Below, piece by piece: positions 41,312 through 51,381 of a DNA stretch of 64,000 bases. The notes beneath the pieces are model-generated. The model ran no database searches, was not told the origin of the DNA, and saw only the letters and a list, made by a program, of their open reading frames with translations. The translations under genes and the position numbers were made by a program. How positions within the stretch are numbered: position 1 is the first letter of the stretch; every line of letters starts with the position of its first letter. Source of the stretch: Hyphomicrobiales bacterium (GTDB lineage: Bacteria > Pseudomonadota > Alphaproteobacteria > Rhizobiales > Xanthobacteraceae); NCBI GenBank assembly GCA_017305455.1, contig JAFKKO010000116.1, forward strand, positions 39,106-103,105. The letters are read 5' to 3'.

Positions 41312-42088
41312 ATGACACAGGTTGTTACCCTGATCACTGGCGCGTCGTCCGGGATCGGCGCGGAACTCGCCCGGATCTTCGCCGCTCGCGGGCATAAGAC
41401 CGTGCTGGTGGCTCGTCGTCTCGACCGGCTCACGGCGCTGGCGGACGAGATTGTGGCCGCCGGCGGCGAGCGGCCGGTCACGCTGGCGTGCGATCTGCAG
41501 ACGAGCGGAGCCTGCGATATTCTCGCGGCGGAACTGGCCGCGCTCGATCTCGACATCGGGGTTCTGGTCAACAATGCCGGTTTCGGCCTGTTCGGCCGCG
41601 CCATGCAGATGGATCGCGAGAGCCAGCTTGCGATGGTCGATCTCAATGTCCGCGCGCTGACCGATCTGTCGCTGCGCTTTGCCGATTCGCTGGTGCGCAA
41701 CCAAGGCGGCCTGCTCAATGTCGCCTCGATCGCCGCCTTCCTGCCGGGGCCGGGCATGGCGGTCTATTATGCCAGCAAGGCGTTCGTGCTGTCGTTCACC
41801 GAGGCGATGCGCGCCGAACTCGGTCCGCAGGGCGTCCGGGTGACGGCACTGTGTCCGGGACCGGTGCCAACCGAATTCCAGGAACGGGCCGGCTTCGCGC
41901 CGGGGCTGGATTCCGCTTTGCTCAACGTCTCGGCCCGGGACGTGGCGATGGCGGGCTATCGCGGCCTGATGGCCAATAAGCGCGTGGTGCTGCCCGGTCT
42001 CGGCATCCGGGTCATTCCCTTCCTGCTGCGGTTCGCGCCGCGGGCCTTCGTGCTCTCCACCGTGGCCAGGGTGCAGCGCTCGCGCTGA
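41312..42088 (+). CDS. Short-chain dehydrogenase/reductase
   Basis: This 258-aa classical SDR has the cofactor motif ITGASSGIGAELARIFAARG, VNNAGFGLFGRAMQ, the catalytic Ser in LNVASIAAFLPGPGMA and the YxxxK pair in YYASKAFVLSFTEAMRAEL. LCPGPVPTEFQERAGF follows. It resembles the DltE/YqjQ-type SDRs of unknown substrate. It stands alone between the TerB gene (63 bp upstream) and tRNA-Ala. Confidence 0.85.
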   Translation: MTQVVTLITGASSGIGAELARIFAARGHKTVLVARRLDRLTALADEIVAAGGERPVTLACDLQTSGACDILAAELAALDLDIGVLVNNAGFGLFGRAMQMDRESQLAMVDLNVRALTDLSLRFADSLVRNQGGLLNVASIAAFLPGPGMAVYYASKAFVLSFTEAMRAELGPQGVRVTALCPGPVPTEFQERAGFAPGLDSALLNVSARDVAMAGYRGLMANKRVVLPGLGIRVIPFLLRFAPRAFVLSTVARVQRSR

Positions 42089-42183
42089 CGGATTTCGCCA
42101 TCGCGTGCCTTGGTGGGCGGCCGCGTTGTGACATGATCCAGCCGGTTCGGCCGCGAGCAAGACGGAAAGGTTCGGGAGGGAAT

Positions 42184-42259
<76 letters not shown>

Positions 42260-42444
42260 GTCGGCCGGATCGGCAAGCGATCCCGGCGAACGGCGTCATT
42301 TACAGTCCCCGCCTCCACCAAGTCAAGAACGCCGGAAATGCCGTATCCGAAAGATTGTGGCAGCCGTTCGGCGGGGAACATCCCTTGTTTGGATGCGGAT
42401 GAATCGATATTGAGGGCCTGGGATCAACCAGAGCCAGAGCAGCC

Positions 42445-42735
42445 ATGCGCGCCATTCTCGATATCATTTTGATCATTCTCGATCTCTATGTCTGGCTGCT
42501 GATCGCCTCGGCGATCCTGTCCTGGCTGATCGCCTTCAACGTGGTCAACACGCGCAACCAGTTCGTCGCCTCGGTCGCCGAGTTTCTCTACAAGATCACC
42601 GAACCCGCGCTGCGCCCGATCCGCAATCTGATGCCGAATTTCGGCGGCCTCGACATCTCGCCGGTGATCGTCATCCTGATCATCATGTTCCTGCAGCGCG
42701 TCATCACCTATTACATCTATCCCAACGTGATCTGA
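42445..42735 (+). CDS. YggT-family membrane protein
   Basis: This 96-aa inner-membrane protein has two hydrophobic helices, one opening at about residue 5 (ILDIILIILDLYVWLLIASA) and one at about 70-90 (SPVIVILIIMFLQRVITYYI). The linking YKITEPALRPIRNLMP is the family signature. YggT proteins are linked to osmotic tolerance and, near sepF in other bacteria, to division. It heads a short rightward set with the DUF167 gene (19 bp later) and folD. Confidence 0.9.
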   Translation: MRAILDIILIILDLYVWLLIASAILSWLIAFNVVNTRNQFVASVAEFLYKITEPALRPIRNLMPNFGGLDISPVIVILIIMFLQRVITYYIYPNVI

Positions 42736-42754
42736 TCGCGCCGGTCCGGCGGCG

Positions 42755-43093
42755 ATGGAACCGTGGCGGTTCTCGGCGCAGGGAGCCTTGCTTTCGGTGC
42801 GGGTGACGCCGCGCGGCGGCCGCGATGCGATCGACGGCATCGAGACGCTGGCGAACGGCCGCGCCGTGCTCAAGGTGCGGGTGCGTGTGATCGCCGAAGG
42901 CGGCGAGGCCAACCGCGCCGTGACCGAGCTGCTGGCCCGGGCGCTCAAGGTGCCGAAAGGCAGCGTGCGCGTCGCCTCCGGCGCGACCTCGCGTCTGAAG
43001 CAGATCACGGTCGAGGGCGATCCCAAGCGCCTCGCGGAATCTCTGAAGGCTGTGGCCGTCGCGAGCCGCGGCGATGACGAAACGGAATCGTGA
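42755..43093 (+). CDS. DUF167 (YggU) family protein
   Basis: This 112-aa cytoplasmic protein of the DUF167/YggU family has the marks [38 protein letters not shown] and [22 protein letters not shown]. The fold is known from structures but not the function. The yggT-yggU pairing is widespread. It ends just before folD, with its stop (TGA) overlapping an unlikely GTG start for that gene. Confidence 0.9.
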   Translation: MEPWRFSAQGALLSVRVTPRGGRDAIDGIETLANGRAVLKVRVRVIAEGGEANRAVTELLARALKVPKGSVRVASGATSRLKQITVEGDPKRLAESLKAVAVASRGDDETES

Positions 43094-43104
43094 AAGGAAG
43101 CCTG

Positions 43105-43989
43105 ATGCCGGCGCAGATCATTGACGGAAAAATCATCGCGGCCGCGCTGCGCGCCAAGGTGGCCGACGAGGTCGCGCGGGTCAAACGCGAGCATGACCTG
43201 TTGCCCGGCCTTGCGGTGGTTCTGATCGGCAACGATCCCGCCTCCGAGGTCTATGTCCGCAACAAGGCGAAGCAGACCGAAGCCGCCGGCATGGCCTCGT
43301 TCGAGCGCAGGCTGCCGGCGGAGACATCGCAGGCCGATGTGCTGGCGCTGATCGCCAGGCTCAACCACGATCCATCGGTGCACGGCATTCTGGTGCAACT
43401 GCCGCTGCCTGCGGGACTCGATGCCAACACCATCATCAACGCGATCGACCCGGCCAAGGATGTCGACGGCCTGCATCCGGTCAATGCCGGACGGCTCGCC
43501 AGCGGACTGCCGGCACTGACGCCGTGCACGCCGCTCGGCTCCATCATCCTGGCAAAGAGCGTGCACGATTCGCTCGAGGGCATGAACGCCATCGTGATCG
43601 GCCGCTCCAATCTGGTCGGCCGGCCGCTGGTGCAATTGCTGCTCAATGAAAACGCCACGGTCACCATCGCGCATTCGCGCACCCGCGATCTTGCCGCGCT
43701 GTGCCGGCGGGCGGATCTGGTGTTCGCGGCGGTCGGCCGTCCGGAGATGGTCCGCGGCGGATGGCTCCAGCCGGGCGCGACGGTGATCGATGTCGGCATC
43801 AACCGCATTCCCGGCGCGGACGGCAAGAACCGCTTGGTCGGCGATGTCGCCTATGACGAGGCGATGCTGGTGGCCGGCGCGGTGACGCCGGTGCCGGGCG
43901 GCGTCGGGCAGATGACGGTGGCGTGTCTGTTGGTCAACACGTTGCGCGCCGCCTGCGCGATCAGGGGACTGCCCGCACCGAGCGTCTAG
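43105..43989 (+). CDS. folD: Methylenetetrahydrofolate dehydrogenase / cyclohydrolase
   Basis: FolD interconverts 5,10-methylene-, methenyl- and 10-formyl-THF. The 294-aa protein has [16 protein letters not shown] with catalytic Tyr50 and Lys54, [30 protein letters not shown], the NADP site [20 protein letters not shown], and the C-terminal [19 protein letters not shown]. The ATG at 43105 has AAAGGAAG upstream; an in-frame GTG at 43090 lacks one. Formyl-THF would serve PurH, encoded earlier in the window. Confidence 0.96.
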   Translation: MPAQIIDGKIIAAALRAKVADEVARVKREHDLLPGLAVVLIGNDPASEVYVRNKAKQTEAAGMASFERRLPAETSQADVLALIARLNHDPSVHGILVQLPLPAGLDANTIINAIDPAKDVDGLHPVNAGRLASGLPALTPCTPLGSIILAKSVHDSLEGMNAIVIGRSNLVGRPLVQLLLNENATVTIAHSRTRDLAALCRRADLVFAAVGRPEMVRGGWLQPGATVIDVGINRIPGADGKNRLVGDVAYDEAMLVAGAVTPVPGGVGQMTVACLLVNTLRAACAIRGLPAPSV

Positions 43990-44014
43990 TTGCTGTTGTC
44001 AGATCCAGGCATCT

Positions 44015-44090
44015 GTCATTGCGAGGAGCATTTGCGACGAAGCAATCCAGTCTTTTAGATTCTGGATTGCTCCGCTTCGTTCGCAATGAC
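44015..44090. repeat. Palindromic repeat, family A (copy 1)
   Basis: A 76-bp imperfect palindrome runs from GTCATTGCGAGGAGC to GCTTCGTTCGCAATGAC with CAATCCAG/CTGGATTG arms near the centre. It lies between the convergent ends of folD and ppa. Other copies are at 47701-47787 and 57386-57465. Confidence 0.9.
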
Positions 44091-44113
44091 GAAAGGATCG
44101 CACGTAGTGCTTC

Positions 44114-44647
44114 CTACTTCTCGGCTTTGGCGCGCGCGATGCCGTCGAGAATCAGCTTGTGCGCGGCTTCCGCGCCTTCCCAGCGCAGCACCTTGACCCA
44201 TTTGTTGGGCTCCAGGTCCTTGTAGTGCTCAAAGAAATGCTGGATCTGCTCCAGCGTGATCTCCGGCAGGTCGCTATAGTTCCGGATGCGGTCGTAGCGC
44301 TTGGTCAGCTTGGAGGTCGGGACCGCGACGATCTTCTCGTCGCCGCCGGCTTCGTCTTCCATCAGCAGGACGCCGACCGGGCGCACCGCCATCACCGCGC
44401 CGGGCACGATAGCGCGGGTGCTCGCCACCAGCACATCGCACGGGTCGCCATCCTCGGACAAAGTGTGCGGAATGAAGCCGTAATTTCCGGGGTAGCGCAT
44501 CGCGGTGTAGAGGAAGCGGTCCACCACCAGCGTCCCCGCCGCCTTGTCGAGTTCGTATTTGATCGGCTCGCCGCCAACCGGCACCTCGATGATGACATTG
44601 ACCTCGTGCGGCGGATTGGAGCCAAGCGAAATAGCGTCGATATTCAT
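44114..44647 (-). CDS. ppa: Inorganic pyrophosphatase
   Basis: Ppa splits pyrophosphate to phosphate, pulling biosynthesis forward. The 177-aa family I enzyme has [39 protein letters not shown] (the metal-binding Asp motif), [20 protein letters not shown] and [19 protein letters not shown]. The start at the ATG at 44647 ([18 protein letters not shown]) matches the family; the frame is open further upstream without similarity. Confidence 0.96.
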   Translation of the reverse strand: MNIDAISLGSNPPHEVNVIIEVPVGGEPIKYELDKAAGTLVVDRFLYTAMRYPGNYGFIPHTLSEDGDPCDVLVASTRAIVPGAVMAVRPVGVLLMEDEAGGDEKIVAVPTSKLTKRYDRIRNYSDLPEITLEQIQHFFEHYKDLEPNKWVKVLRWEGAEAAHKLILDGIARAKAEK

Positions 44648-44832
44648 GATGGGCCTTGGTTGGTGACGGACTGACGCTCCTGCGATCGATCCGATCAGCC
44701 TGGATGGCGCTCCGTCCGGTTTACCGGCTTTTGCTTTGCGATGAAACAGAACCGCGGGCGTCGCGGCCATAAAAGTGCAGGCGGCCGAAACGCGGCGGCT
44801 GGCAACGAGACGACGGCCGGTGCAGGAAAGGC

Positions 44833-45342
44833 TTACGGGCCCCAGGCGAAGGCGACCTTGTCGAGCGATTTGGCGCCGAACTGCTCGGACGAGCGCGCCA
44901 CCATGCGGCCGCCGAGGCTACGGTAGAAACCCACGGCCGGCTCGTTGTCCGACAACGCCCAGATCACCATGCTTTTCAGGCCGCTCTGGGCGAGATCGCG
45001 CCTGGCGGCATTGAACAGGCGGCGGCCGAAGCCGAGGCCCTGGAACTCCGGGCGCAGATACAGCTCGTAGATTTCGCCATCGAATTGCAGGCTGCGGGCG
45101 CGGTTGCGGCCGTAATTGGCATAGCCCGCGATCTTGTCGCCGAACGACAGCACGGTGACCCGGCTGCCCTTGCGGATGGCGCTGTCCCACCATTGCGGGC
45201 CGCGGCGGTTGATCAGCTTCTCCAGCTCCGCGCCGGGGATGATGCCCTGATAGGCTCCGCGCCATGCCTCGTCATGTGTCTCCGCCACCGCTGGGGCGTC
45301 GGGTGCTTTGGCCGGCCGGACCTCGATCAGGATCGTGCTCAT
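44833..45342 (-). CDS. GNAT-family N-acetyltransferase
   Basis: This 169-aa acetyltransferase has the acyl-CoA pyrophosphate motif in [19 protein letters not shown] (R/Q-x-x-G-x-G/A) and the later [33 protein letters not shown] near the start is typical of the subgroup annotated as GNAT or RimI-like. The substrate is unknown. It stands alone; the 185 bp to ppa hold nothing I recognise. Confidence 0.85.
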   Translation of the reverse strand: MSTILIEVRPAKAPDAPAVAETHDEAWRGAYQGIIPGAELEKLINRRGPQWWDSAIRKGSRVTVLSFGDKIAGYANYGRNRARSLQFDGEIYELYLRPEFQGLGFGRRLFNAARRDLAQSGLKSMVIWALSDNEPAVGFYRSLGGRMVARSSEQFGAKSLDKVAFAWGP

Positions 45343-45502
45343 GGCTCAATCAAAGCAAGTCGCCGCGTGCTGTTCAAGCTCCATCGTTAATTATCGGTTA
45401 ACGTGTGGGGTTTTTGCACCAGCCGCTTTCAGGCTGTGCCGAAAAAGGACAGTTCGCACCGGCGCTTGGCTTGAGAATGCCAACAGGCAATGATCCGGAA
45501 CC

Positions 45503-46426
45503 ATGAAACGGCATGTGTTTCCGGCAGCCTGCATCCTGTTGATTGCAACCGGCCTTTGTGGCGAGGGTTGGGCGCAAACCTCGCAGCGCGGTGCTGCGCA
45601 AATCCATTCGGGCGCGCAGGGCGTCGAGAGCGCGCCGTACCGGCGGCAGCAATGGCTGGTGCCGACACCGGATGAACGCGCGCCCTCACACGCATTGTTG
45701 TTTCGGCCGCCGGGCGCGGGGCCGTTTCGCATCGCGCTGATCGCGCATGCTTCGACGCAAAACAAGATTCGCCGTGCGCAGGTGGCGCAGCCGGACTATG
45801 CCGCGCTGGTTGCGGCGCTGGTGACGCGGGGTTTTGCGGTCGTGATACCGCAGCGTCCGGGTCATGGCGCAACCGGTGGCGTATATGCCGAGGATCAGGG
45901 CGAGTGCGCCGATCCCGACTATCGGCGTGCGGGACGAGCGACCGCCGCCGCGATCTGGCGCGCGCTCACTTTCATCCAAGCGCAACCGTTTGCGAAGAAA
46001 GAGGGCGCAGTCATTATCGGACATTCGGCGGGCGGCTGGGGCGCGCTGGCGCTGGCGGATCGCAGCCCGCGCGAGATTTCCGCGATCATCGCGTTTGCGC
46101 CGGGGCGCGGCGGCCGGGCCGACGATCGCGCCGGGCAGGTCTGCGCGCCGGATCGGCTGATCGACGCTGCGGCGGATTTCGGCAGACAGGCCCGCGTGCC
46201 GGTGCGCTGGCTGGTTGCGGAGAACGACAGCTATTTTGCGCCGGCGCTGTCACGACAGATGGCCGATGCGTTTCGCGCGGCGGGCAAGGACCGCGTCAGC
46301 TTTGCGGTGCTGCCGCCGTTCGGCAGCGATGGTCATGGTTTTGCGGAGGCTGCGAGCGTGAGCGAGTTCGGCGCTCTGCTTGACGAGACATTGAACAGCG
46401 CCGCGCCGAAGGCAAAGCGGCCCTGA
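45503..46426 (+). CDS. Exported alpha/beta hydrolase
   Basis: This 307-aa protein has a signal peptide (RHVFPAACILLIATGLCG, cleaved after about residue 24) and an alpha/beta-hydrolase fold. The nucleophile elbow is IIGHSAGGWGALAL (Ser175); VVIPQRPGHGATGG precedes it, and candidate acid and His lie in AENDSYFAP and SDGHGFAEA. Four Cys in the mature part could form disulfides, fitting a periplasmic enzyme. The substrate is unknown. It ends directly against the convergent amine oxidase gene with no spacer. Confidence 0.82.
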   Translation: MKRHVFPAACILLIATGLCGEGWAQTSQRGAAQIHSGAQGVESAPYRRQQWLVPTPDERAPSHALLFRPPGAGPFRIALIAHASTQNKIRRAQVAQPDYAALVAALVTRGFAVVIPQRPGHGATGGVYAEDQGECADPDYRRAGRATAAAIWRALTFIQAQPFAKKEGAVIIGHSAGGWGALALADRSPREISAIIAFAPGRGGRADDRAGQVCAPDRLIDAAADFGRQARVPVRWLVAENDSYFAPALSRQMADAFRAAGKDRVSFAVLPPFGSDGHGFAEAASVSEFGALLDETLNSAAPKAKRP

Positions 46427-47677
46427 TCACGCCAGTGTCGTCAGGCTCGCCAGCACCTCGCCGGCGGCGCGTACGCCGCTTTCCTGCGCGCCATGGGCTG
46501 TGGAGAAGAAGTTCGGCGAGGTCGCCTCGCCGGCAAAAAACAATCGGCCATCGACCGGCGCGGCGAGCGTGGCGCGATCGTCGGCATGGCCCGGCAGCGC
46601 GTGCGAATAGGAGCCTTGCGCGAATTCGTCATGGGCCCAGTGCGAGGCGCCGAGCACCCGCACTTTCTTGCGGATGTCCGCGCCGAGCAGCGCCGCCAGC
46701 TCGTCGATCGCCTGCGCCGCCAGCGCGCCCTCGCCTTGATCGCCGAGGCTGCGGGCGAACCCGCCGCCGAAGAATCCCTCGATGCAGTTCTGGCCCATCG
46801 GGCGCAGATGATAGCTGCCGATGCCGACGCGGTCGAAGGCGCCATAAAGATGACCGTCGACCGGCAAAACCTCCGGCTCGTCGAGCGCCAGCATCACCTT
46901 GTCGGCGAGGCCGAGCGGCAGCCCCGCCGCCGCCGCGACCTTCGCCGGCAGCGCGGGATGAAAGCGGAGGGTCTCATTGGCGATCAGATCGGTCGGCGCC
47001 GTGACAATCACTTTCTGCGCGCGCACGGTGCCGTGCGAGGTCTCGATCCGCACATTCGCGCCGGAATGGTCGATCCGCGTGACGCGGGTGTCGAGCGCCA
47101 CCGGGCAGGGCGCGCCGTAGGCGGCGATCAACGCGCCATAGCCGCGCCGCACCCGCCAATTCACGCCGGTGTCCTCATAGGCATCGACGTCATAGACCGA
47201 CACGGCGTCGAGCTCGCAGCCATTGACGTAGGTGCTGATGGAATCGATCCGCGGATTCCAGCGGTTGCCGGGCTCAAGCCATTTGCTGGCGGCGGAATCT
47301 TCCGGCAGGTCTGATGCAGCTTCGAGGCGCGCCTCGAACGCATCCATCGCCTGCAGGTAGGCTTCGCGCTCGGTGCGGCGAAAGCCGATGTCGAGACTCT
47401 GCTCGCGCCATTTCGGCCGCGTTTCGTCGATGGCAAAGCCAAGCTCGCGCGCGATCGGCACGAACGGATTTTTATCGGCGGAGTGCAGCCACTCGCAGCC
47501 GAGATCGAACAGCACGTTGTCGCTGGCGTAATGGATGGTGTGGCTGCGGCCGCCGAGGCGGTTGCGGCCTTCCAGCACGATCGCCGGAATATTGGCCTGC
47601 TGCAGCGTCCGCGCCGCGGCAAGTCCCGCCGCGCCGGCGCCGATGATGGCGACATCGATCTCGGAGGGATGGGACAT
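46427..47677 (-). CDS. FAD-dependent flavin monoamine oxidase family protein
   Basis: This 416-aa flavoprotein has the dinucleotide motif VAIIGAGAAGLAAARTL, the second FAD segment LEGRNRLGGRSHT, and the C-terminal RLFFAGEATSPNFFSTAHGA, which is typical of amine oxidases contacting the flavin and a second end of FAD. The substrate could be an amine or another reduced compound. The ATG at 47677 is used; an in-frame TTG at 47698 precedes it. No partner gene is apparent. Confidence 0.85.
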   Translation of the reverse strand: MSHPSEIDVAIIGAGAAGLAAARTLQQANIPAIVLEGRNRLGGRSHTIHYASDNVLFDLGCEWLHSADKNPFVPIARELGFAIDETRPKWREQSLDIGFRRTEREAYLQAMDAFEARLEAASDLPEDSAASKWLEPGNRWNPRIDSISTYVNGCELDAVSVYDVDAYEDTGVNWRVRRGYGALIAAYGAPCPVALDTRVTRIDHSGANVRIETSHGTVRAQKVIVTAPTDLIANETLRFHPALPAKVAAAAGLPLGLADKVMLALDEPEVLPVDGHLYGAFDRVGIGSYHLRPMGQNCIEGFFGGGFARSLGDQGEGALAAQAIDELAALLGADIRKKVRVLGASHWAHDEFAQGSYSHALPGHADDRATLAAPVDGRLFFAGEATSPNFFSTAHGAQESGVRAAGEVLASLTTLA

Positions 47678-47700
47678 GGAGGCGGCCTGATAATGCAACC

Positions 47701-47787
47701 GTCATTGCGAGGAGCGAAGCGACGAAGCAATCCAGTTTATGCCTGCGGCGCGCAAAGGCTTGATTGTTTTGCTTCGCTCGCAATGAC
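47701..47787. repeat. Palindromic repeat, family A (copy 2)
   Basis: An 87-bp element runs from GTCATTGCGAGGAGCGAAGC to TGCTTCGCTCGCAATGAC. Between typA's 3' end and the amine oxidase gene, it is followed at once by a family C element. Confidence 0.88.
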
Positions 47788-47829
47788 GGAGAGGATTCAA
47801 CGTGGATCCTCGCCGTCGCGCATCTCGCG

Positions 47830-47893
47830 GTTGTATGGCCGGGCGAAAGGGCGTTACGGCCGTCTTCAACAGGCTATGCCCGGCCATGACAAC
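47830..47893. repeat. Palindromic repeat, family C (copy 1)
   Basis: Arms GTTGTATGGCCGGGC and GCCCGGCCATGACAAC are inverted copies with one base missing. It lies 14 bp beyond the typA stop, where it could act as a transcript end. Confidence 0.75.
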
Positions 47894-47907
47894 ACCATTT
47901 ACGATTC

Positions 47908-49731
47908 TCAGCTCGCCAGCGCTTCCTTGCTCTTCTCGGCGCGCTTGCGCTCGTTCGGATCGAGATGGCGCTTGCGCAGGCGGATCGATTTCGGCGTGAT
48001 TTCGACCAGCTCGTCGTCCTCGATATAGGACAGCGCCTTTTCCAGCGTCATCTTGATCGGCGGGGTGAGGCGCACCGCTTCGTCCTTCGCGGTAGTGCGG
48101 ATGTTGGTGAGCTGCTTGCCCTTGAGCACGTTGATCTCGAGATCGTTGTCGCGGGTGTGCTCGCCGACGATCATGCCGCGATAGACCCGCCAGCCCGGCT
48201 CGATCATCATCGGGCCGCGGTCCTCCAGCTTCCACATGGCATAGGCCACCGCCTCGCCCTGGTCGTTGGAGATCAGCACGCCGTTGCGGCGGCCGGCGAT
48301 GTCGCCCTTGTAGGGCGCATAGCCATGGAACAGGCGGTTCATGATCGCGGTGCCGCGGGTGTCGGTGAGCAGTTCGCTCTGGTAGCCGATCAGGCCGCGG
48401 GTCGGCGCATAGAACACGAGGCGCAGGCGGTTGCCGCCGGAGGGGCGCATCTCGATCATCTCGGCCTTGCGCTCGCTCATCTTCTGCACGACCACGCCGG
48501 AGAATTCCTCGTCGACGTCGATCACGACTTCCTCGATCGGCTCCTGCAACTGGTCGCTCTCGTCCTTTTCCAGCACGACGCGCGGCCGCGACACGGCAAG
48601 CTCGAAGCCTTCGCGGCGCATGTTCTCGATCAGGATCGCGAGCTGCAATTCGCCGCGGCCGGAGACTTCCATCGAGTCCTTGTCAGCGGCCTCGACCACG
48701 CGCAGCGCGACGTTGCCCTCCGCTTCACGCAGCAGGCGGTCGCGGATCAGGCGGCTGGTGACCTTGTCGCCCTCGGTGCCGGCGAGCGGCGAGTTGTTGA
48801 CCATGAAGGTCATCGACACGGTGGGCGGGTCGATCGGCTGCGCCTGCAGCGGGAGATCGACGGACGGGTCGCAGAAGGTGTCGGCGACGGTGCCCTTGGT
48901 GAGGCCGGCGATGGCGACGATGTCGCCCGCTTCGGCAAGCTCGATCGGCTGCCGCTCGATGCCGCGGAAGGCGAGGATTTTCGAGATGCGCCCGGTCTCG
49001 ACCACCTTGCCGTCGCGCGACAAGACCTTCACCGCCTGGTTCGGCTTGACGCTGCCGGAGGCGATGCGGCCGGTGATGATGCGGCCGAGATAGGGGTTGG
49101 CCTCGAGGATGGTGCCAAGCAGGCGGAACGGGCCGTCCTCGACCTGCGGCGGCGCGACGTGCTTAAGCACCAGGTCGAACAGCGGGGTCATGCCCTTGTC
49201 GTTCTCTTCGATGCTGTTGCCCATCCAGCCGTTCTTGCCCGAGCCGTAGAGGATCGGGAAATCGAGCTGCTCGTCGGTGGCGTCGAGCGCCGCGAACAGG
49301 TCGAACACCTCGTTGAGAACTTCGGTGACGCGCGCGTCGGGGCGGTCCACCTTGTTGATGGCGACGATCGGCTTGAGGCCGAGCTTGAGCGCCTTGCCGA
49401 CCACGAACTTGGTCTGCGGCATCGGCCCCTCGGCGGCGTCCACCAGCACGATCACGCCGTCGACCATGGAGAGGATGCGCTCCACCTCGCCGCCGAAGTC
49501 GGCGTGGCCGGGCGTGTCGACGATGTTGATGCGGGTGTCGCCCCACTGCACCGAGGTGCACTTGGCGAGAATGGTGATGCCGCGCTCCTTTTCGATGTCG
49601 TTGGAGTCCATCACGCGTTCGGTGATGCGCTGGTTCTCGCGGTAGGTGCCTGCCTGCTGGAGCAGCTTGTCGACAAGGGTGGTCTTGCCATGGTCGACAT
49701 GGGCGATGATGGCGATATTTCGCAAATTCAT
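47908..49731 (-). CDS. typA: GTPase TypA/BipA
   Basis: TypA is a ribosome-binding translational GTPase with stress and 50S-assembly roles. The 607-aa protein has G1 AHVDHGKTTLVDKLL, the switch I segment RGITILAK, G3 DTPGHADFGGEVER and G4 NKVDRPDA, then beta-barrel, EF-G-like III/V and the BipA C-terminal domain (YAPTRGLIGYQSELLTDTRG, EPGWRVYRGMIVGEHTRDND). The ATG at 49731 is chosen for homology; 26 upstream residues in frame are unlike the family. The 240 bp upstream, to the TAXI gene, hold a tandem 12-bp repeat ATCAAATCCGGG (49830-49853) and no gene. Confidence 0.96.
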   Translation of the reverse strand: MNLRNIAIIAHVDHGKTTLVDKLLQQAGTYRENQRITERVMDSNDIEKERGITILAKCTSVQWGDTRINIVDTPGHADFGGEVERILSMVDGVIVLVDAAEGPMPQTKFVVGKALKLGLKPIVAINKVDRPDARVTEVLNEVFDLFAALDATDEQLDFPILYGSGKNGWMGNSIEENDKGMTPLFDLVLKHVAPPQVEDGPFRLLGTILEANPYLGRIITGRIASGSVKPNQAVKVLSRDGKVVETGRISKILAFRGIERQPIELAEAGDIVAIAGLTKGTVADTFCDPSVDLPLQAQPIDPPTVSMTFMVNNSPLAGTEGDKVTSRLIRDRLLREAEGNVALRVVEAADKDSMEVSGRGELQLAILIENMRREGFELAVSRPRVVLEKDESDQLQEPIEEVVIDVDEEFSGVVVQKMSERKAEMIEMRPSGGNRLRLVFYAPTRGLIGYQSELLTDTRGTAIMNRLFHGYAPYKGDIAGRRNGVLISNDQGEAVAYAMWKLEDRGPMMIEPGWRVYRGMIVGEHTRDNDLEINVLKGKQLTNIRTTAKDEAVRLTPPIKMTLEKALSYIEDDELVEITPKSIRLRKRHLDPNERKRAEKSKEALAS

Positions 49732-49971
49732 ATGTTTCACCGGTTGGGCGTCGCGGGCGGTCACGAGGACGCCAAAAAAACTGGCCCGGTCCATCAGGAT
49801 GCCGGGCACGCGCGCCTCACTTCGCCAAAATCAAATCCGGGATCAAATCCGGGCGCCCGGCGCGTTGCGGCGGAATATAATCAGAACCGGTCCGAACACA
49901 ATCTGCAATCGCTTCCGGAATCGGGCATTTTTGCGGAATGTCGAGGCATCTGCAGTCCCTCCGGCCGGTAT

Positions 49972-51381
49972 CTAGGCGACATGCGGCCGTGGCGGGCGCT
50001 GCGGTTCCGGCAGGCTGATCAGGAACGCCTTGCGGTCGGCGACCGCGTTGTGGAACTGCTCCAGCGCGATGCTGAAGGCGGTGAGCGAGCCTTCCTCGAT
50101 GGCGCCGTCCTCGAAGCAGTGCAGCGTCTCGCTCATGATGACATCCGCCTCGGCCTGCATCGCGTCGAGCTCCTCGATCGAGGTCGATTTGCGGGCCTCC
50201 GGCAGCATTTCGAGCAGCCTTTCGCGCAGCGAGGTGTTGGTGGTGCGCTCGTCCCGGCGCACGAAGCCGGCGAACCAGGCGCCCGCCGAGCCCATCACCG
50301 ACAGGATCATGATGACGCCCCAGATGTAGTCGCTGTACTTGTCGAGGAAGCTCTTTTCCTCGCCGTCGACGAAGGCCGCCGCGCCGGGATGCGCCGGGAT
50401 CGCGGCATCCTTGTCGGTGTCCGGGGTCTCGATCTTGGCCGCCTGCGGGAACTCGTTGATCACCGCCTGCCGCGCGGTGAACAATTGCCGGGCGAAGGCG
50501 GCCACCGTGGTGTCGGGAAGCGAGCGCCGCGCCACGAAATGATGGCCGAAGCTGATGGTGGTGACGGTGTCGTCCGGCCTCGGCGGCGCGGCGTTGAAGG
50601 AGCCGGCGGGAATCTCGCCGGAATCATAGGCGGCGAATTTCTGCGCGATCGCCTCGGCGGTGTCGAGCGACAGGAAGGTCGGCTCGCCGTGGCGCGCGGT
50701 CGCCGCGATCGCCTCGGCGGTGATCCGGCTGTTGAGCGGGCCGACCGCGAGATAGGCGTCGAGCTTCTGGATCCGCAACGCCTCGGAAATGCCGGTGGTC
50801 GGGAACTGCATGACATGGACGCTGTCGGGCGCGACGCCCGACTGGTCGAGAATGACGTTGAGCAGATTGACGTTGGCCTTGGTGCGGCCGACCACGCCGA
50901 TGGTCTTGCCTGCAAGCTGCTTGATGCTGGTGATCCTGGACTTCTTCGGGCCGCCGCCCGGCACCCACAGCGTGACGAAATTCTTGCGCAGGAACGCGAC
51001 CGCGCCGGCGTTCTTCGGGAAATCGACATCGGCGCGCACGATGGCGAGATCGACCTTTCCCGCGCTGAAGCTCGCGGCGCTTTCGGCCGCGCCTTCGGTG
51101 ATGACCGGCCGCAGGCGGATCTTGGCGTGGTCGCGCGCGAAGGCCTGGCTCAGGGCCTGCACCACCTTGACGTCGTCGCTGCTCGGCGGGCCGACCGCGA
51201 TGCGCAGCGTCACCGGCCGGGTGACGTAATACACCACGCCGCCCATGGCGGCGCCGAAACCGAGGATGCCGGCGAGCAGCAAGAGCCACATCCGGGCGCG
51301 GGCGCGCGATTTGGACGAGGCATATTGCCCGTGGGAGGACATCATCACGGCGGGTCTCGGGTCCTGGTGCGTCGGCGCCAT
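49972..51381 (-). CDS. TAXI-family solute-binding protein with two membrane anchors
   Basis: This 469-aa protein carries a TAXI (TRAP-associated) binding domain: RIAVGPPSSDDVKVVQALSQ, VDLAIVRADVDFP, AGKTIGVVGRTKANVNLL and RIQKLDAYLAVGPL. Unlike ordinary soluble TAXI receptors it has an N-terminal helix at about 31-53 and a second at about 352-374 (YIWGVIMILSVMGSAGAWF), then a 95-residue cytoplasmic helical tail. No TRAP permease gene is next to it. This suggests a membrane sensor or a permease elsewhere; which is not known. It starts at the ATG at 51381, though Met13/14 are possible. Confidence 0.82.
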   Translation of the reverse strand: MAPTHQDPRPAVMMSSHGQYASSKSRARARMWLLLLAGILGFGAAMGGVVYYVTRPVTLRIAVGPPSSDDVKVVQALSQAFARDHAKIRLRPVITEGAAESAASFSAGKVDLAIVRADVDFPKNAGAVAFLRKNFVTLWVPGGGPKKSRITSIKQLAGKTIGVVGRTKANVNLLNVILDQSGVAPDSVHVMQFPTTGISEALRIQKLDAYLAVGPLNSRITAEAIAATARHGEPTFLSLDTAEAIAQKFAAYDSGEIPAGSFNAAPPRPDDTVTTISFGHHFVARRSLPDTTVAAFARQLFTARQAVINEFPQAAKIETPDTDKDAAIPAHPGAAAFVDGEEKSFLDKYSDYIWGVIMILSVMGSAGAWFAGFVRRDERTTNTSLRERLLEMLPEARKSTSIEELDAMQAEADVIMSETLHCFEDGAIEEGSLTAFSIALEQFHNAVADRKAFLISLPEPQRPPRPHVA

